Source of the DNA: an uncultured Clostridia bacterium
GTDB taxonomy: Bacteria; Bacillota; Clostridia; TANB77; CAG-508
Reading direction: 5' to 3'
NCBI GenBank assembly: GCA_934180065.1
Contig: CAKPRA010000023.1
Span: 1-28,739, forward strand
DNA length: 28,739 nt
Numbering within the stretch: the stretch's first letter is position 1; each line of letters opens with the position of its first letter. The notes beneath the pieces are model-generated. The model saw nothing but the letters and a program-made list of their open reading frames with translations, was not told the origin of the DNA and made no database searches. The translations under genes were made by a program, and so were the position numbers. This document shows, one piece after another, positions 7,889-14,394 of this stretch.

Positions 7889-8703
7889 ATCGCATCCTCC
7901 ATTTCTTCATACTGTGTTTCTGCATTTTTTTCATTTTTATCTAAATTTTTACCTTCATTTTTTATTCCATCCATATAAATATCAGGGTATTTTTCTATAA
8001 ATTTCATAAATTCTTTTGCTCCACAAATATTGTCAATTCCATGTTTATTTATCATTTCCATATAATCACTAATTTTTATAATATCTGGCTTACCTGCTGG
8101 CATTAAATTTGATAAATTCAAGGAATAAATAATTGTTCCATTGTTGCTATTAAAGTTCATATACTCCTGATATATCTCTCCATAATTTTTGTGCATAGTA
8201 TGATGAGCTATAACTTCATATATTCCTTCTGCAAATTCTTTAGGTCCTATTATCTTTCTTCTTTCCTTTTCTACTATATTTGCAACATATTCATTTCTTG
8301 CATTTCTTAATCTCTTCAATTCAGGTTCTAATTGTTTATACATTGTTTCTGAATCTTCTTTCGTTAAATTTTTATATTCACCAAATCTATTTGTAATATC
8401 AAAGGCTTTGTCATCTAATTTACTATATTCATTTCTAATTTTAGTAAATTCTTCATCATAAATCGCTTTTTCAATAGCTTCTTTATATGGAAGAATACTT
8501 TTATGATTTCCTCTTAATTCGCAATTGTAAAAGCACATATCGACAACTTCTTTATCAAGTCCTCTTTGCCCTTTTTCTCTATATGCTTTTGTTAAAAACT
8601 CTATTTTAACACTAGTATATGGACTAGTGTCATTTCTACTATGTGTACTTACATATACTCCATCTTTTTTAATTGAAATTCTATTTATTAACTCTGATGA
8701 CAT
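7885..8703 (-). CDS. Conserved clostridial-element protein, ISIKKDGVYVSTHSRND type
   Basis: The frame is open from 8742, but the ATG at 8703 (MSSELINR) is preferred: GAGGAGGT lies about 9-12 bases upstream at the end of the previous gene. Residues 1-70 (RISIKKDGVYVSTHSRND, SPYTSVKIEFLTKAYREKG, GLDKEVVDMCFYNCELRGNH) match a module that I recall as frequent in Firmicutes conjugative elements, of unknown function. A helical section follows (KQLEPELKRLRNARNEYVAN). The protein is 272 aa and ends TQYEEMEDAI, one of the weaker acidic tails. Confidence 0.7.
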   Translation of the reverse strand: MSSELINRISIKKDGVYVSTHSRNDTSPYTSVKIEFLTKAYREKGQRGLDKEVVDMCFYNCELRGNHKSILPYKEAIEKAIYDEEFTKIRNEYSKLDDKAFDITNRFGEYKNLTKEDSETMYKQLEPELKRLRNARNEYVANIVEKERRKIIGPKEFAEGIYEVIAHHTMHKNYGEIYQEYMNFNSNNGTIIYSLNLSNLMPAGKPDIIKISDYMEMINKHGIDNICGAKEFMKFIEKYPDIYMDGIKNEGKNLDKNEKNAETQYEEMEDAI

Positions 8704-8704
8704 A

Positions 8705-9109
8705 TTATAGTACCTCCTCTTCTTCGTACTCCCCAATTTCATCTGTTATATTGTTTTCCAATAAGCAAGGTTCAAGTAGTTTTTCTAAATATTCCACCAT
8801 CTCTTTTTGATTTTTAAAATCTTTCCACTCATAACTATTATGATATTCACTAGATTTACAATCCAAATCCAACTGTGCTGTATCTATTCCCAATCTTCCA
8901 AAGTCATGAGTAATCCATATTCTTTTATTAAGTATTTTGCTTTCCGCTATTATCCAAAGAGGTCTTTTAATTTCAACAAAATTCTTATTTGTCTTATACC
9001 AATTTGAATGATCTGATACTTCATCTAAGTCTGCGGTAAATAGTAGTTTATATATTTTTTTATATTTTTGATTATATATTGCATTTTCTAAATTTTTTAT
9101 TCTTCTCAT
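8705..9109 (-). CDS. Unknown 134-aa protein with acidic tail
   Basis: No family is recognised. It has a basic N-terminus (MRRIKNLENAIYNQKYKKIY), then strand-rich sequence with several tryptophans (PLWIIAESKILNKRIWITHD), and ends GEYEEEEVL. Tail codons GAGGAGGT form the ribosome binding site for the next gene. It starts within the stop of the preceding gene (ATGA). Confidence 0.7.
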   Translation of the reverse strand: MRRIKNLENAIYNQKYKKIYKLLFTADLDEVSDHSNWYKTNKNFVEIKRPLWIIAESKILNKRIWITHDFGRLGIDTAQLDLDCKSSEYHNSYEWKDFKNQKEMVEYLEKLLEPCLLENNITDEIGEYEEEEVL

Positions 9110-9366
9110 AATTCTTCCTCTTCAACTTCTTCAGGTTGTAAATTATTTTTCTTATATTCTTCAAGAAATGTTGCTGCTTTTTTTAGGAAATCATCTGTTT
9201 CTTTTAATTCTCTTGCACTTTCTCTATCCTCTTCATCTTCAATCTCTTCAATTTCATCATCATCTAGGACATATTCATCATAAGTATCGCAATAACTATC
9301 TACATATGAATTAGCAATATCCATTAATTTTTCTATAACAACAGCTACTTGTTCCTCTTCGCTCAT
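9106..9366 (-). CDS. Unknown 86-aa highly acidic protein
   Basis: No family is recognised. The central region is extremely acidic (EYVLDDDEIEEIEDEEDRES) and the tail is EEVEEEEL, so the whole protein is strongly negative. Such acidity is seen in DNA-mimic inhibitors among phage and plasmid anti-defence proteins, but nothing specific supports that here. It overlaps the genes on both sides by four bases. Confidence 0.65.
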   Translation of the reverse strand: MSEEEQVAVVIEKLMDIANSYVDSYCDTYDEYVLDDDEIEEIEDEEDRESARELKETDDFLKKAATFLEEYKKNNLQPEEVEEEEL

Positions 9367-9656
9367 AAGTATTCTTCCTCCTCTTCCTCTTCTTCGACAA
9401 AATTGTCAAATTCATAGGTTAATCCTTTTTTACTTATAAATTTTTTATATTGATTTATTTTCTTTTTCATATCTTCTTTTAATCCATACTCTTGCTTTTC
9501 AATTAATTGATTTATTTCTTCCTCTATTTTGTGCATTTTATTATTAACTCTTCTTGCTTCTTTGTTCATGTCTGCTCCTAAATATTCCATATATTCTTTT
9601 TCAAATTTATCTTGTTCTTCTCTTAATTCATCAATTTTTTTAGCAAATCCATCCAT
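9363..9656 (-). CDS. Unknown 97-aa coiled-coil protein with the longest Glu run
   Basis: No family is recognised. Residues 5-65 form a charged, likely coiled-coil helix (KKIDELREEQDKFEKEYMEY, NNKMHKIEEEINQLIEKQ). The protein ends NFVEEEEEEEEYL, with eight consecutive glutamates. The ATG of the next gene overlaps its stop. The start follows a GTTGAGGT site at the end of the upstream gene. Confidence 0.65.
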   Translation of the reverse strand: MDGFAKKIDELREEQDKFEKEYMEYLGADMNKEARRVNNKMHKIEEEINQLIEKQEYGLKEDMKKKINQYKKFISKKGLTYEFDNFVEEEEEEEEYL

Positions 9657-9659
9657 AAT

Positions 9660-10070
9660 TTATACCTCAACTTTCTCTTGGTCTTCTAACTCATCAATAT
9701 CTGTATATTCTTTATCATTTAATATTTCTTCTTCATATTTAATATCCCAATCCTTTACACTTAAACAATTGCCTGTCCAACCTATTTCAAAACAAAAAAA
9801 TATATCCTTAAAATGTATTGCAACATTATGTGTATAAATTTTATTTTTCCAAACTATATCTTCACTTAATTTGTATAAAATTTTATTTTCTTCGATTTTA
9901 TCTGCTTCTATTTCATTATAAATTTTTTTAGCAATATCATAAGCTAATTCACTTACACTACAACACCAATAGCTTTTTCTTACAATATCATCTATGCACG
10001 AATAGTAAAAATCATGTATGCTAAAAGCATATTTATCTCTAAATTCACATTCATTCATATTTAGACTCAT
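9660..10070 (-). CDS. Unknown 136-aa protein
   Basis: No family is recognised. There are four cysteines in the first 40 residues (CEFRD, YSCIDD, YWCCSVSEL), then a strand-rich domain (FKDIFFCFEIGWTGNCLSVK) that could be a small globular fold. The tail DELEDQEKVEV is acidic but has no Glu run. The start overlaps the upstream stop (ATGA), and GAGGAAGAAGAA of the upstream tail lies just before it. Confidence 0.65.
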   Translation of the reverse strand: MSLNMNECEFRDKYAFSIHDFYYSCIDDIVRKSYWCCSVSELAYDIAKKIYNEIEADKIEENKILYKLSEDIVWKNKIYTHNVAIHFKDIFFCFEIGWTGNCLSVKDWDIKYEEEILNDKEYTDIDELEDQEKVEV

Positions 10071-10477
10071 AATTCTTCTTCCTCTTCTATGTTTACACTA
10101 TATCTTGGATCATCATACGCATCATGAATATTTGCTATTTCTTGCCAGTCTTCAGGATCTATTAGAGTTTTTAAAGATACCTCATATCCTAGTTTATCTA
10201 ATATTTTATTTAAGTCTTTAGTAAAATCTATTAATTTCTCAGGTGTCAAATCAGGTCTGGTATCACAAAACCAAAAATTGCATTGGTCTGTGTTTCCAAT
10301 TAAAACTATACTGTTATCACTCGAATTGTAAATTATCCAATTTTCCCATCTTCTATCTGTATTTTTAGCACACAATGAAATACCATTTGCATTATCTCTT
10401 GTTTTAAAATTATATTTTTTTGCTAGCTCTTTAAAGTTTTTAATTACTTCATTCGCTAATTTACTTTTTTCTTCCAT
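10067..10477 (-). CDS. Unknown 136-aa soluble protein with acidic tail
   Basis: No family is recognised. It shows an alpha-beta pattern: a helical N-terminus (EVIKNFKELAKKYNFK), strands (WIIYNSSDNSIVLIGN), then LTPEKLIDFTKDLNKILDKL. It ends VNIEEEEEL. It starts two bases after the stop of the bS6-like gene, using GAGGGAG in that gene's tail as ribosome binding site. Confidence 0.65.
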   Translation of the reverse strand: MEEKSKLANEVIKNFKELAKKYNFKTRDNANGISLCAKNTDRRWENWIIYNSSDNSIVLIGNTDQCNFWFCDTRPDLTPEKLIDFTKDLNKILDKLGYEVSLKTLIDPEDWQEIANIHDAYDDPRYSVNIEEEEEL

Positions 10478-10479
10478 AA

Positions 10480-11037
10480 TTACAATTCTCCCTCACTTTC
10501 CTCCTCATTTTCTTGTTCAGGATATTTCTTATCAAGAGCATAACTTATAGCATTACTCATACATTCAGAAAAATAGTCATCATCTAAGATAACTTCTGTT
10601 ATATCTTTTATATCATCTAAATCAAATTTTATATTTCTTCCATCTTCATTTTCATTTTGTAATCGATATGCAACACTTTCGGCAATTGCCTTAAATAGAT
10701 TTGATTCGTTTAAATTATCTATTCTTTCAAAAATACTTCTGTCAGCCATTTTTTCCTTTTCAGTTCTTATAGTAATAAACTTTAATACATTTTCATTTTC
10801 CCTTATAAATTTTTCAAAAGTCGGAATTTTCTCCTCTGAAGTAAAAAACTCATATCTTAAATAATATCCATCTTTATGATTTTTTATTTCATATGCTAAT
10901 TTTTTTAATCCTATATTTTCAAAAGTTTCAATTTCTATATTGTGTTCTTTAAAATAGTTTTTAAATTTCTTTATTTCTTTATTTATATCCTCTTTAGTTA
11001 AATCACCTTTTAAAATTGATATATGTTCATACATCAT
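10480..11037 (-). CDS. Ribosomal protein bS6-like paralogue with C-terminal extension
   Basis: Residues 1-95 match the bS6 fold: a first strand (MMYEHISILKGDL), a helix (DINKEIKKFKNYFKEHNIEI), then NIGLKKLAYEIKNHKDGYYL, corresponding to the bS6 signature GK+RLAY.I....+GYY, then a helix and final strand (FEKFIRENENVLKFITIRTE). Chromosomal bS6 is an rRNA-binding small-subunit protein pairing with bS18. This copy lies among mobile-element genes without rpsR or ssb, and adds about 90 unrelated residues ending EQENEEESEGEL. It is probably a specialised paralogue rather than the housekeeping protein. The function is unknown: it may bind RNA or ssDNA, or modify host ribosomes (inference). Confidence 0.75.
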   Translation of the reverse strand: MMYEHISILKGDLTKEDINKEIKKFKNYFKEHNIEIETFENIGLKKLAYEIKNHKDGYYLRYEFFTSEEKIPTFEKFIRENENVLKFITIRTEKEKMADRSIFERIDNLNESNLFKAIAESVAYRLQNENEDGRNIKFDLDDIKDITEVILDDDYFSECMSNAISYALDKKYPEQENEEESEGEL

Positions 11038-11645
11038 AGTACCTCTTCCTCTCTTTCCTGATTTTTTTCATTTTCAAAAAAATATTCATTAGGAAAATCT
11101 TCTACATATCCTTGCAGATATTCATCTTGTATTAATGAACATGTATGTTGCCAATCTACATTTTCAAAAATATCCTCCACCATTGCTTCTATTTCTTTTT
11201 CTGGTACTTTTATAATATTTACTCCACATTGCAATAAATAATCGCAAACTTCTTCATATATGCCATCATAAGATATTCCAACATTTGAAATATTGGTTTC
11301 TTCTTCAAACTCTGCTACATAACATTTTCCTTCTCTTTTGTAAAAATTTTCATAGTTTTTATAAATATAGCCTTGTCTAAAAAATTCTTTTTCTACTGTT
11401 CCATCATCTAAAATGTTTCCTATTTCATGGCACATTACTTTCTCAACGAAATCTTTTATTTCTTTTTCATTATCTTTCTTACTTGTAACTACTGTATGTA
11501 CTTTTTTAAATTCTTCTTCTTTTTTTATAAATACATCTACTTGTAACATTTCATTCTTATATTTTTCACTAACACAGAAGTTTGGACTATCTTGTTTAAC
11601 ATATTTACAATAGAAATCCCTAATTTTAAACATATTATCTTTCAT
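11034..11645 (-). CDS. Unknown 203-aa soluble protein with acidic tail
   Basis: The frame is open from 11666, but the ATG at 11645 (MKDNMFKIRDFY) is chosen because GGGAAGAAGAAA lies directly before it inside the upstream gene. No family is firmly recognised. It contains FVEKVMCHEIGNIL, which is not HExxH, and a C-terminal DWQHTCSLIQDEYLQGYVED segment resembling unknown element proteins. It ends NQEREEEVL. The tail codons GAGGAAGAGGT serve the bS6-like gene through an overlapping ATGA. Confidence 0.65.
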   Translation of the reverse strand: MKDNMFKIRDFYCKYVKQDSPNFCVSEKYKNEMLQVDVFIKKEEEFKKVHTVVTSKKDNEKEIKDFVEKVMCHEIGNILDDGTVEKEFFRQGYIYKNYENFYKREGKCYVAEFEEETNISNVGISYDGIYEEVCDYLLQCGVNIIKVPEKEIEAMVEDIFENVDWQHTCSLIQDEYLQGYVEDFPNEYFFENEKNQEREEEVL

Positions 11646-12327
11646 TTTCTTCTTCCCTTTCTTCATCTTCTATTACATTTCTTTTAGGAAAGTCTTTTAT
11701 AAATCTGTCATCACTATCATATTTTATTACAGTTTCTGAATTTAACCATTCACTTACTCTTTCAGTATTATTTATCAATTCTGGATAAAGCCATAATACT
11801 TTCAATGCCTCATAATCTTCTTCAAAAGCACGAATAGATGGTTCGTTAGTTTCACATCCATATTTTTTTAGTTCAGGATGAATATTTATATCCACTAAAT
11901 ATCCACCATGTCTTGAAGTTGATGTATCATATATGCCTTTAACTTTAGTGTTAAAAACTTGTGGCTCATTTCCCCACATATCTTTGGTTATTGAAATTAA
12001 TTTATTTGTCATTGTTCTTTTTTCCTCCTCTTCTTGAGTTGAATTTCCTTGCTTTATGATTAAATCTAGTTCCTTTTTATTTAAGTCATAAACTAATAAA
12101 TCAATTTCTTCATAGTGTCTTATCTTTTGATCTCCGAAATATAAATCTCCAGAACAAGAGTATCCTTTTTCATGTTCTTCAAAATCATATTTAATATTAA
12201 TTGGCTCATTGCAATTAAAGAACATATTAAACTCTTCTATTATTTTAGGTATTTCTTCTTCAAGCTCTGCTTTTATTCTTGGAATTTCTATTTTTGAAAA
12301 TAATATTAGTTTGTTTTTGTAATTCAT
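11635..12327 (-). CDS. Unknown protein with DUF7007-like C-terminal part
   Basis: The frame is open from a GTG at 12360, but the ATG at 12327 (MNYKNKLILFSK) follows AGAGGAAT and clears the upstream stop, so it is preferred. The C-terminal half (MWGNEPQVFNTKVKGIYDTS, then TSRHGGYLVDI and AFEEDYEALKVLWLYPEL) resembles the DUF7007 pattern of clostridial plasmids and elements (WG..., GI..V.T.SHGG, EED...V...FPEL), from memory. No function is known. The 230-aa protein ends EDEEREEENER, and the next gene's start lies inside this tail. Confidence 0.65.
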   Translation of the reverse strand: MNYKNKLILFSKIEIPRIKAELEEEIPKIIEEFNMFFNCNEPINIKYDFEEHEKGYSCSGDLYFGDQKIRHYEEIDLLVYDLNKKELDLIIKQGNSTQEEEEKRTMTNKLISITKDMWGNEPQVFNTKVKGIYDTSTSRHGGYLVDINIHPELKKYGCETNEPSIRAFEEDYEALKVLWLYPELINNTERVSEWLNSETVIKYDSDDRFIKDFPKRNVIEDEEREEENER

Positions 12328-12340
12328 AATTATTCCTCTT

Positions 12341-12613
12341 TTATTGACAAAATTCTTCACTTTCTAATATTTCATCCTTTTCTTCTGAAGTAATATGAAC
12401 AATTTCTCCATCTACTTTTTCTAAAAATTTTCCTAAATCGTGCATATCGCATAATGTTTCATATATTCTGTCTTCGGAAATTAAATAAACTACATCAGAA
12501 TAGTTTTCATCTTCTTTTAACATTTCTAATTCTTCTTTTGGATAATCCCAACATTCTTCACTATAAAATTCACTATTTTTTAATTTTTCTAAATTACCTT
12601 TTATAATTAACAT
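12341..12613 (-). CDS. Unknown 90-aa acidic protein, first small gene after the radical SAM gene
   Basis: No family is recognised. It is acidic and helical (EECWDYPKEELEMLKEDENY, FLEKVDGEIVHITSEEKDEI) and ends ESEEFCQ. A clear AAGGAG lies 8-9 bases before the ATG, and there is a 45-base gap to the radical SAM gene with no terminator. The following gene has its own AGAGGA site beyond this stop. Confidence 0.7.
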   Translation of the reverse strand: MLIIKGNLEKLKNSEFYSEECWDYPKEELEMLKEDENYSDVVYLISEDRIYETLCDMHDLGKFLEKVDGEIVHITSEEKDEILESEEFCQ

Positions 12614-12658
12614 AGTTATACTCCTTCTTTTATTGATAAATGAGCTTTATTTTTTATA

Positions 12659-13499
12659 TTACTTTCTTAAATTACAACAATCATCTTTATTGAAGTTAAT
12701 GTGTTCTTTCCAATACAAATAATGTTCATCAACATCATCACATATTGAAATTTGCTTATAATTACTTATATTTTTAATCATTTTTATCTTTTCTTCTAAT
12801 GGTAAATGATAATAATTACTTTGCTTTAAAGTAAATTTAGAATAATCAATATCTAGCCATTTTTTTATAAATGAATTAACTCTTAAAAATTCTATTAAAA
12901 TTTTGTCGCATTTGATATTATTTATAACTTCATAATCAATCCATTCTTCTATAAATGGAGATAATCTTACCTGCACATCAAATCCATTTCTTTGCAATTT
13001 TTCTACTGCTTGAATTCTATGACTTGGTAAACTTGCTCTTTCATGTAATTTTGAAATTTCATCTGATGTAGAAGTAATACTTATTTGAATATGAGCTAAA
13101 TCCTTGTCCATTATATTTATATATGTATCAGCTGCTATTAAACTTGATTTTGTAACAATTAAATATCCTATTCTATATTTATTTAATAGCTTAATTGTTT
13201 TGTATGTATTTCTATATTGTAATTCACATGGTTGCATGCAATCAGTCATACCTCCTAATCTTAGAATTGTTCCTGGTGGTATCTTTTTCAATTTTCTTTC
13301 AATTGATTCTATGTTTGCCACTTTTGGATTATTAGGATTCCATAGTTTTCTAAAATCCAACAAAGATTTTGCATAACAATATGAACAATTATGAGAACAT
13401 CCACAACCATAAGTATCTAATCTTATTGGATATAAACATTTTTCTCCCTCATTGCCTCCAACTTTTTTATAAAAACTTTTAAATTCTTCGCTTCAACAT
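12659..13499 (-). CDS. Radical SAM protein (SplB/COG1533-like), needs one +1 frameshift after the start
   Basis: The long frame reads SFYKKVGGNEGEKC, then LYPIRLDTYGCGCSHNCSYC, with the CxxxCxxC motif that binds the 4Fe-4S cluster of radical SAM enzymes, followed by LLDFRKLWNPNNPKVA and ITSTSDEISKLHERASLPSH. This is the phage and conjugative-element branch of the spore-photoproduct-lyase-like family; the substrate is unknown. The open frame has no start codon upstream of the cysteine motif. A well-placed ATG at 13499 (AGAAAGG upstream) reads ATG TTG AAG CGA and stops after six codons. Dropping one base, for example the C at 13490, joins MLK to EEFKSFYKK and gives 279 aa. It is therefore either disrupted, mis-sequenced or frameshifted by design. 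No acidic tail. Confidence 0.75.
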
Positions 13500-13521
13500 T
13501 TTTCCTTTCTTATAAAAAATT

Positions 13522-13596
13522 GGTTGCGATGGTAGGTAATGCTCCTACTTCATTGGCAAAGCAAACCAACTATGTTCTTTACACCACATCGCTATA
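13522..13596 (-). ncRNA. Candidate structured leader RNA upstream of the radical SAM gene
   Basis: On the minus strand, an outer stem GCGATG (13592-13587) pairs with CATCGC (13531-13526) and encloses two hairpins: TTGG/CCAA (13566-13569 with 13553-13556) and GTAGG/CCTAC (13544-13548 with 13532-13536). This makes a compact three-way-junction shape of about 70 nt, followed by AACCAATTTTTTAT. It lies between the P1 leader terminator and the radical SAM start. The U-run after the closing stem could act as an expression platform. I do not recognise the family. A tRNA is excluded because there is no T-arm. Confidence 0.4.
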
Positions 13597-13641
13597 TAAA
13601 AAAAGACCAACAGGAATCCTCATAAAATTCCGTTAGTCTTT
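13597..13641 (-). terminator. Leader terminator (attenuator) of promoter P1
   Basis: AAAGACTAACGGAAT pairs with ATTCCTGTTGGTCTTT (one mismatch, one wobble), followed by a run of seven T on the minus strand. The hairpin starts within about three bases of the transcription start predicted from P1. Transcripts would therefore end at about 45 nt unless termination is prevented. Confidence 0.75.
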
Positions 13642-13650
13642 GATATTAGT

Positions 13651-13704
13651 ATTATATTATTTAATTTTCTAATATTCAATTCCATTTTATTTCCCTTTTT
13701 TCTA
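13651..13704 (-). promoter_or_regulatory. Promoter cassette P1 with conserved upstream element
   Basis: Minus strand: -35 TTGAAT (13679-13674), a 17-base spacer, and a perfect -10 TATAAT (13656-13651). Upstream lies an element shared with P2 and P3, positions 13673-13704: TAGAAAAAAGGGAAAT followed by AAAATGGAA and the -35. Here it carries T where the other two have C. The element begins exactly at the TAG stop codon of 13702-14394. It drives the radical SAM gene and the 24-gene array. Confidence 0.8.
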
Positions 13705-14394
13705 TAGTCCCATCTCATCAATATCTTCATTGTGAAATACTTCAGCATATTCTTTGTAAATTTCTCTAGTAACATATTTTTCTCTAAATTTCTGATCCAA
13801 TATTTCATATTGATGAATAGCATCATAATCAATAGGAAATTTATTTTTACATTCTTTTAAAAATTCTTTTGCTTTTTTATATTTCATTGTATCTTCAATT
13901 GTTATATTATAAACCACATTGTTTTTTTTATTAAATTCAATATCTTTAGATAATTCCACTCTAGCTTCATACCAATTAACTATTTCCTGATTTTTTACTA
14001 TTTCTCCAACTCGTAATATTTCATTTATAAATTTACTATTAGGATGATTTTGCCTTAATGAAGTATATGCAGCAAATTTTTCACTACCATCAACTGCGTA
14101 CTCATATTTATCAAGAAAATATAATAAATCATTTTTATCAAAATCCATTTCATTCTTTATAATAGCCTCTACATATATTTTATATTTTTCCTCTTTTGAA
14201 TTATATAATTCTTCTTCGTAACTAAAAACTTCAAATTCTTTTTCAAGTTTTATATTTTCTATTTCTTTTTTAGTATATCTTTTTGCTTCATCTATATTAA
14301 AAGTATATATACAATTTTTTGACTTTATAGACTTTAAATATGCCATTGAATTTTTAAATTTTATTATATACTCTCTTTTTGAATTATCACTCAT
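13702..14394 (-). CDS. Unknown 230-aa soluble protein
   Basis: No family is recognised. It is helical and charged (YTKKEIENIKLEKEFEVFSY, MKYKKAKEFLKECKNKF). It ends FHNEDIDEMGL, acidic but without a Glu run. Its ATG overlaps the stop of the upstream gene (ATGA), with GGAGGAAGAAAT in that gene's tail. It is the last gene before P1, and its stop codon is the first base triplet of the P1 upstream element, so gene and regulatory element abut. Confidence 0.7.
   Translation of the reverse strand: MSDNSKREYIIKFKNSMAYLKSIKSKNCIYTFNIDEAKRYTKKEIENIKLEKEFEVFSYEEELYNSKEEKYKIYVEAIIKNEMDFDKNDLLYFLDKYEYAVDGSEKFAAYTSLRQNHPNSKFINEILRVGEIVKNQEIVNWYEARVELSKDIEFNKKNNVVYNITIEDTMKYKKAKEFLKECKNKFPIDYDAIHQYEILDQKFREKYVTREIYKEYAEVFHNEDIDEMGL

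Noticed and set aside
9106..9366. 86-aa acidic protein as a DNA-mimic anti-defence protein
   Set aside because: High acidity alone is not evidence, since nearly all proteins in this array are acidic.
13493..13495. TGA before the radical SAM frame as a recoded codon (Trp or selenocysteine)
   Set aside because: The frame upstream of the TGA has no start codon with a ribosome binding site, and TGA is used as a normal stop in many overlaps (ATGA) here.
13522..13596. Leader RNA as a tRNA
   Set aside because: Outer stem and two hairpins are present, but there is no T-arm, no anticodon arm of the right size and no CCA context.
13620..13832. Minus-strand frame overlapping the end of the 13702-14394 gene
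   Set aside because: It runs through the P1 promoter and leader terminator in another frame of a better gene.
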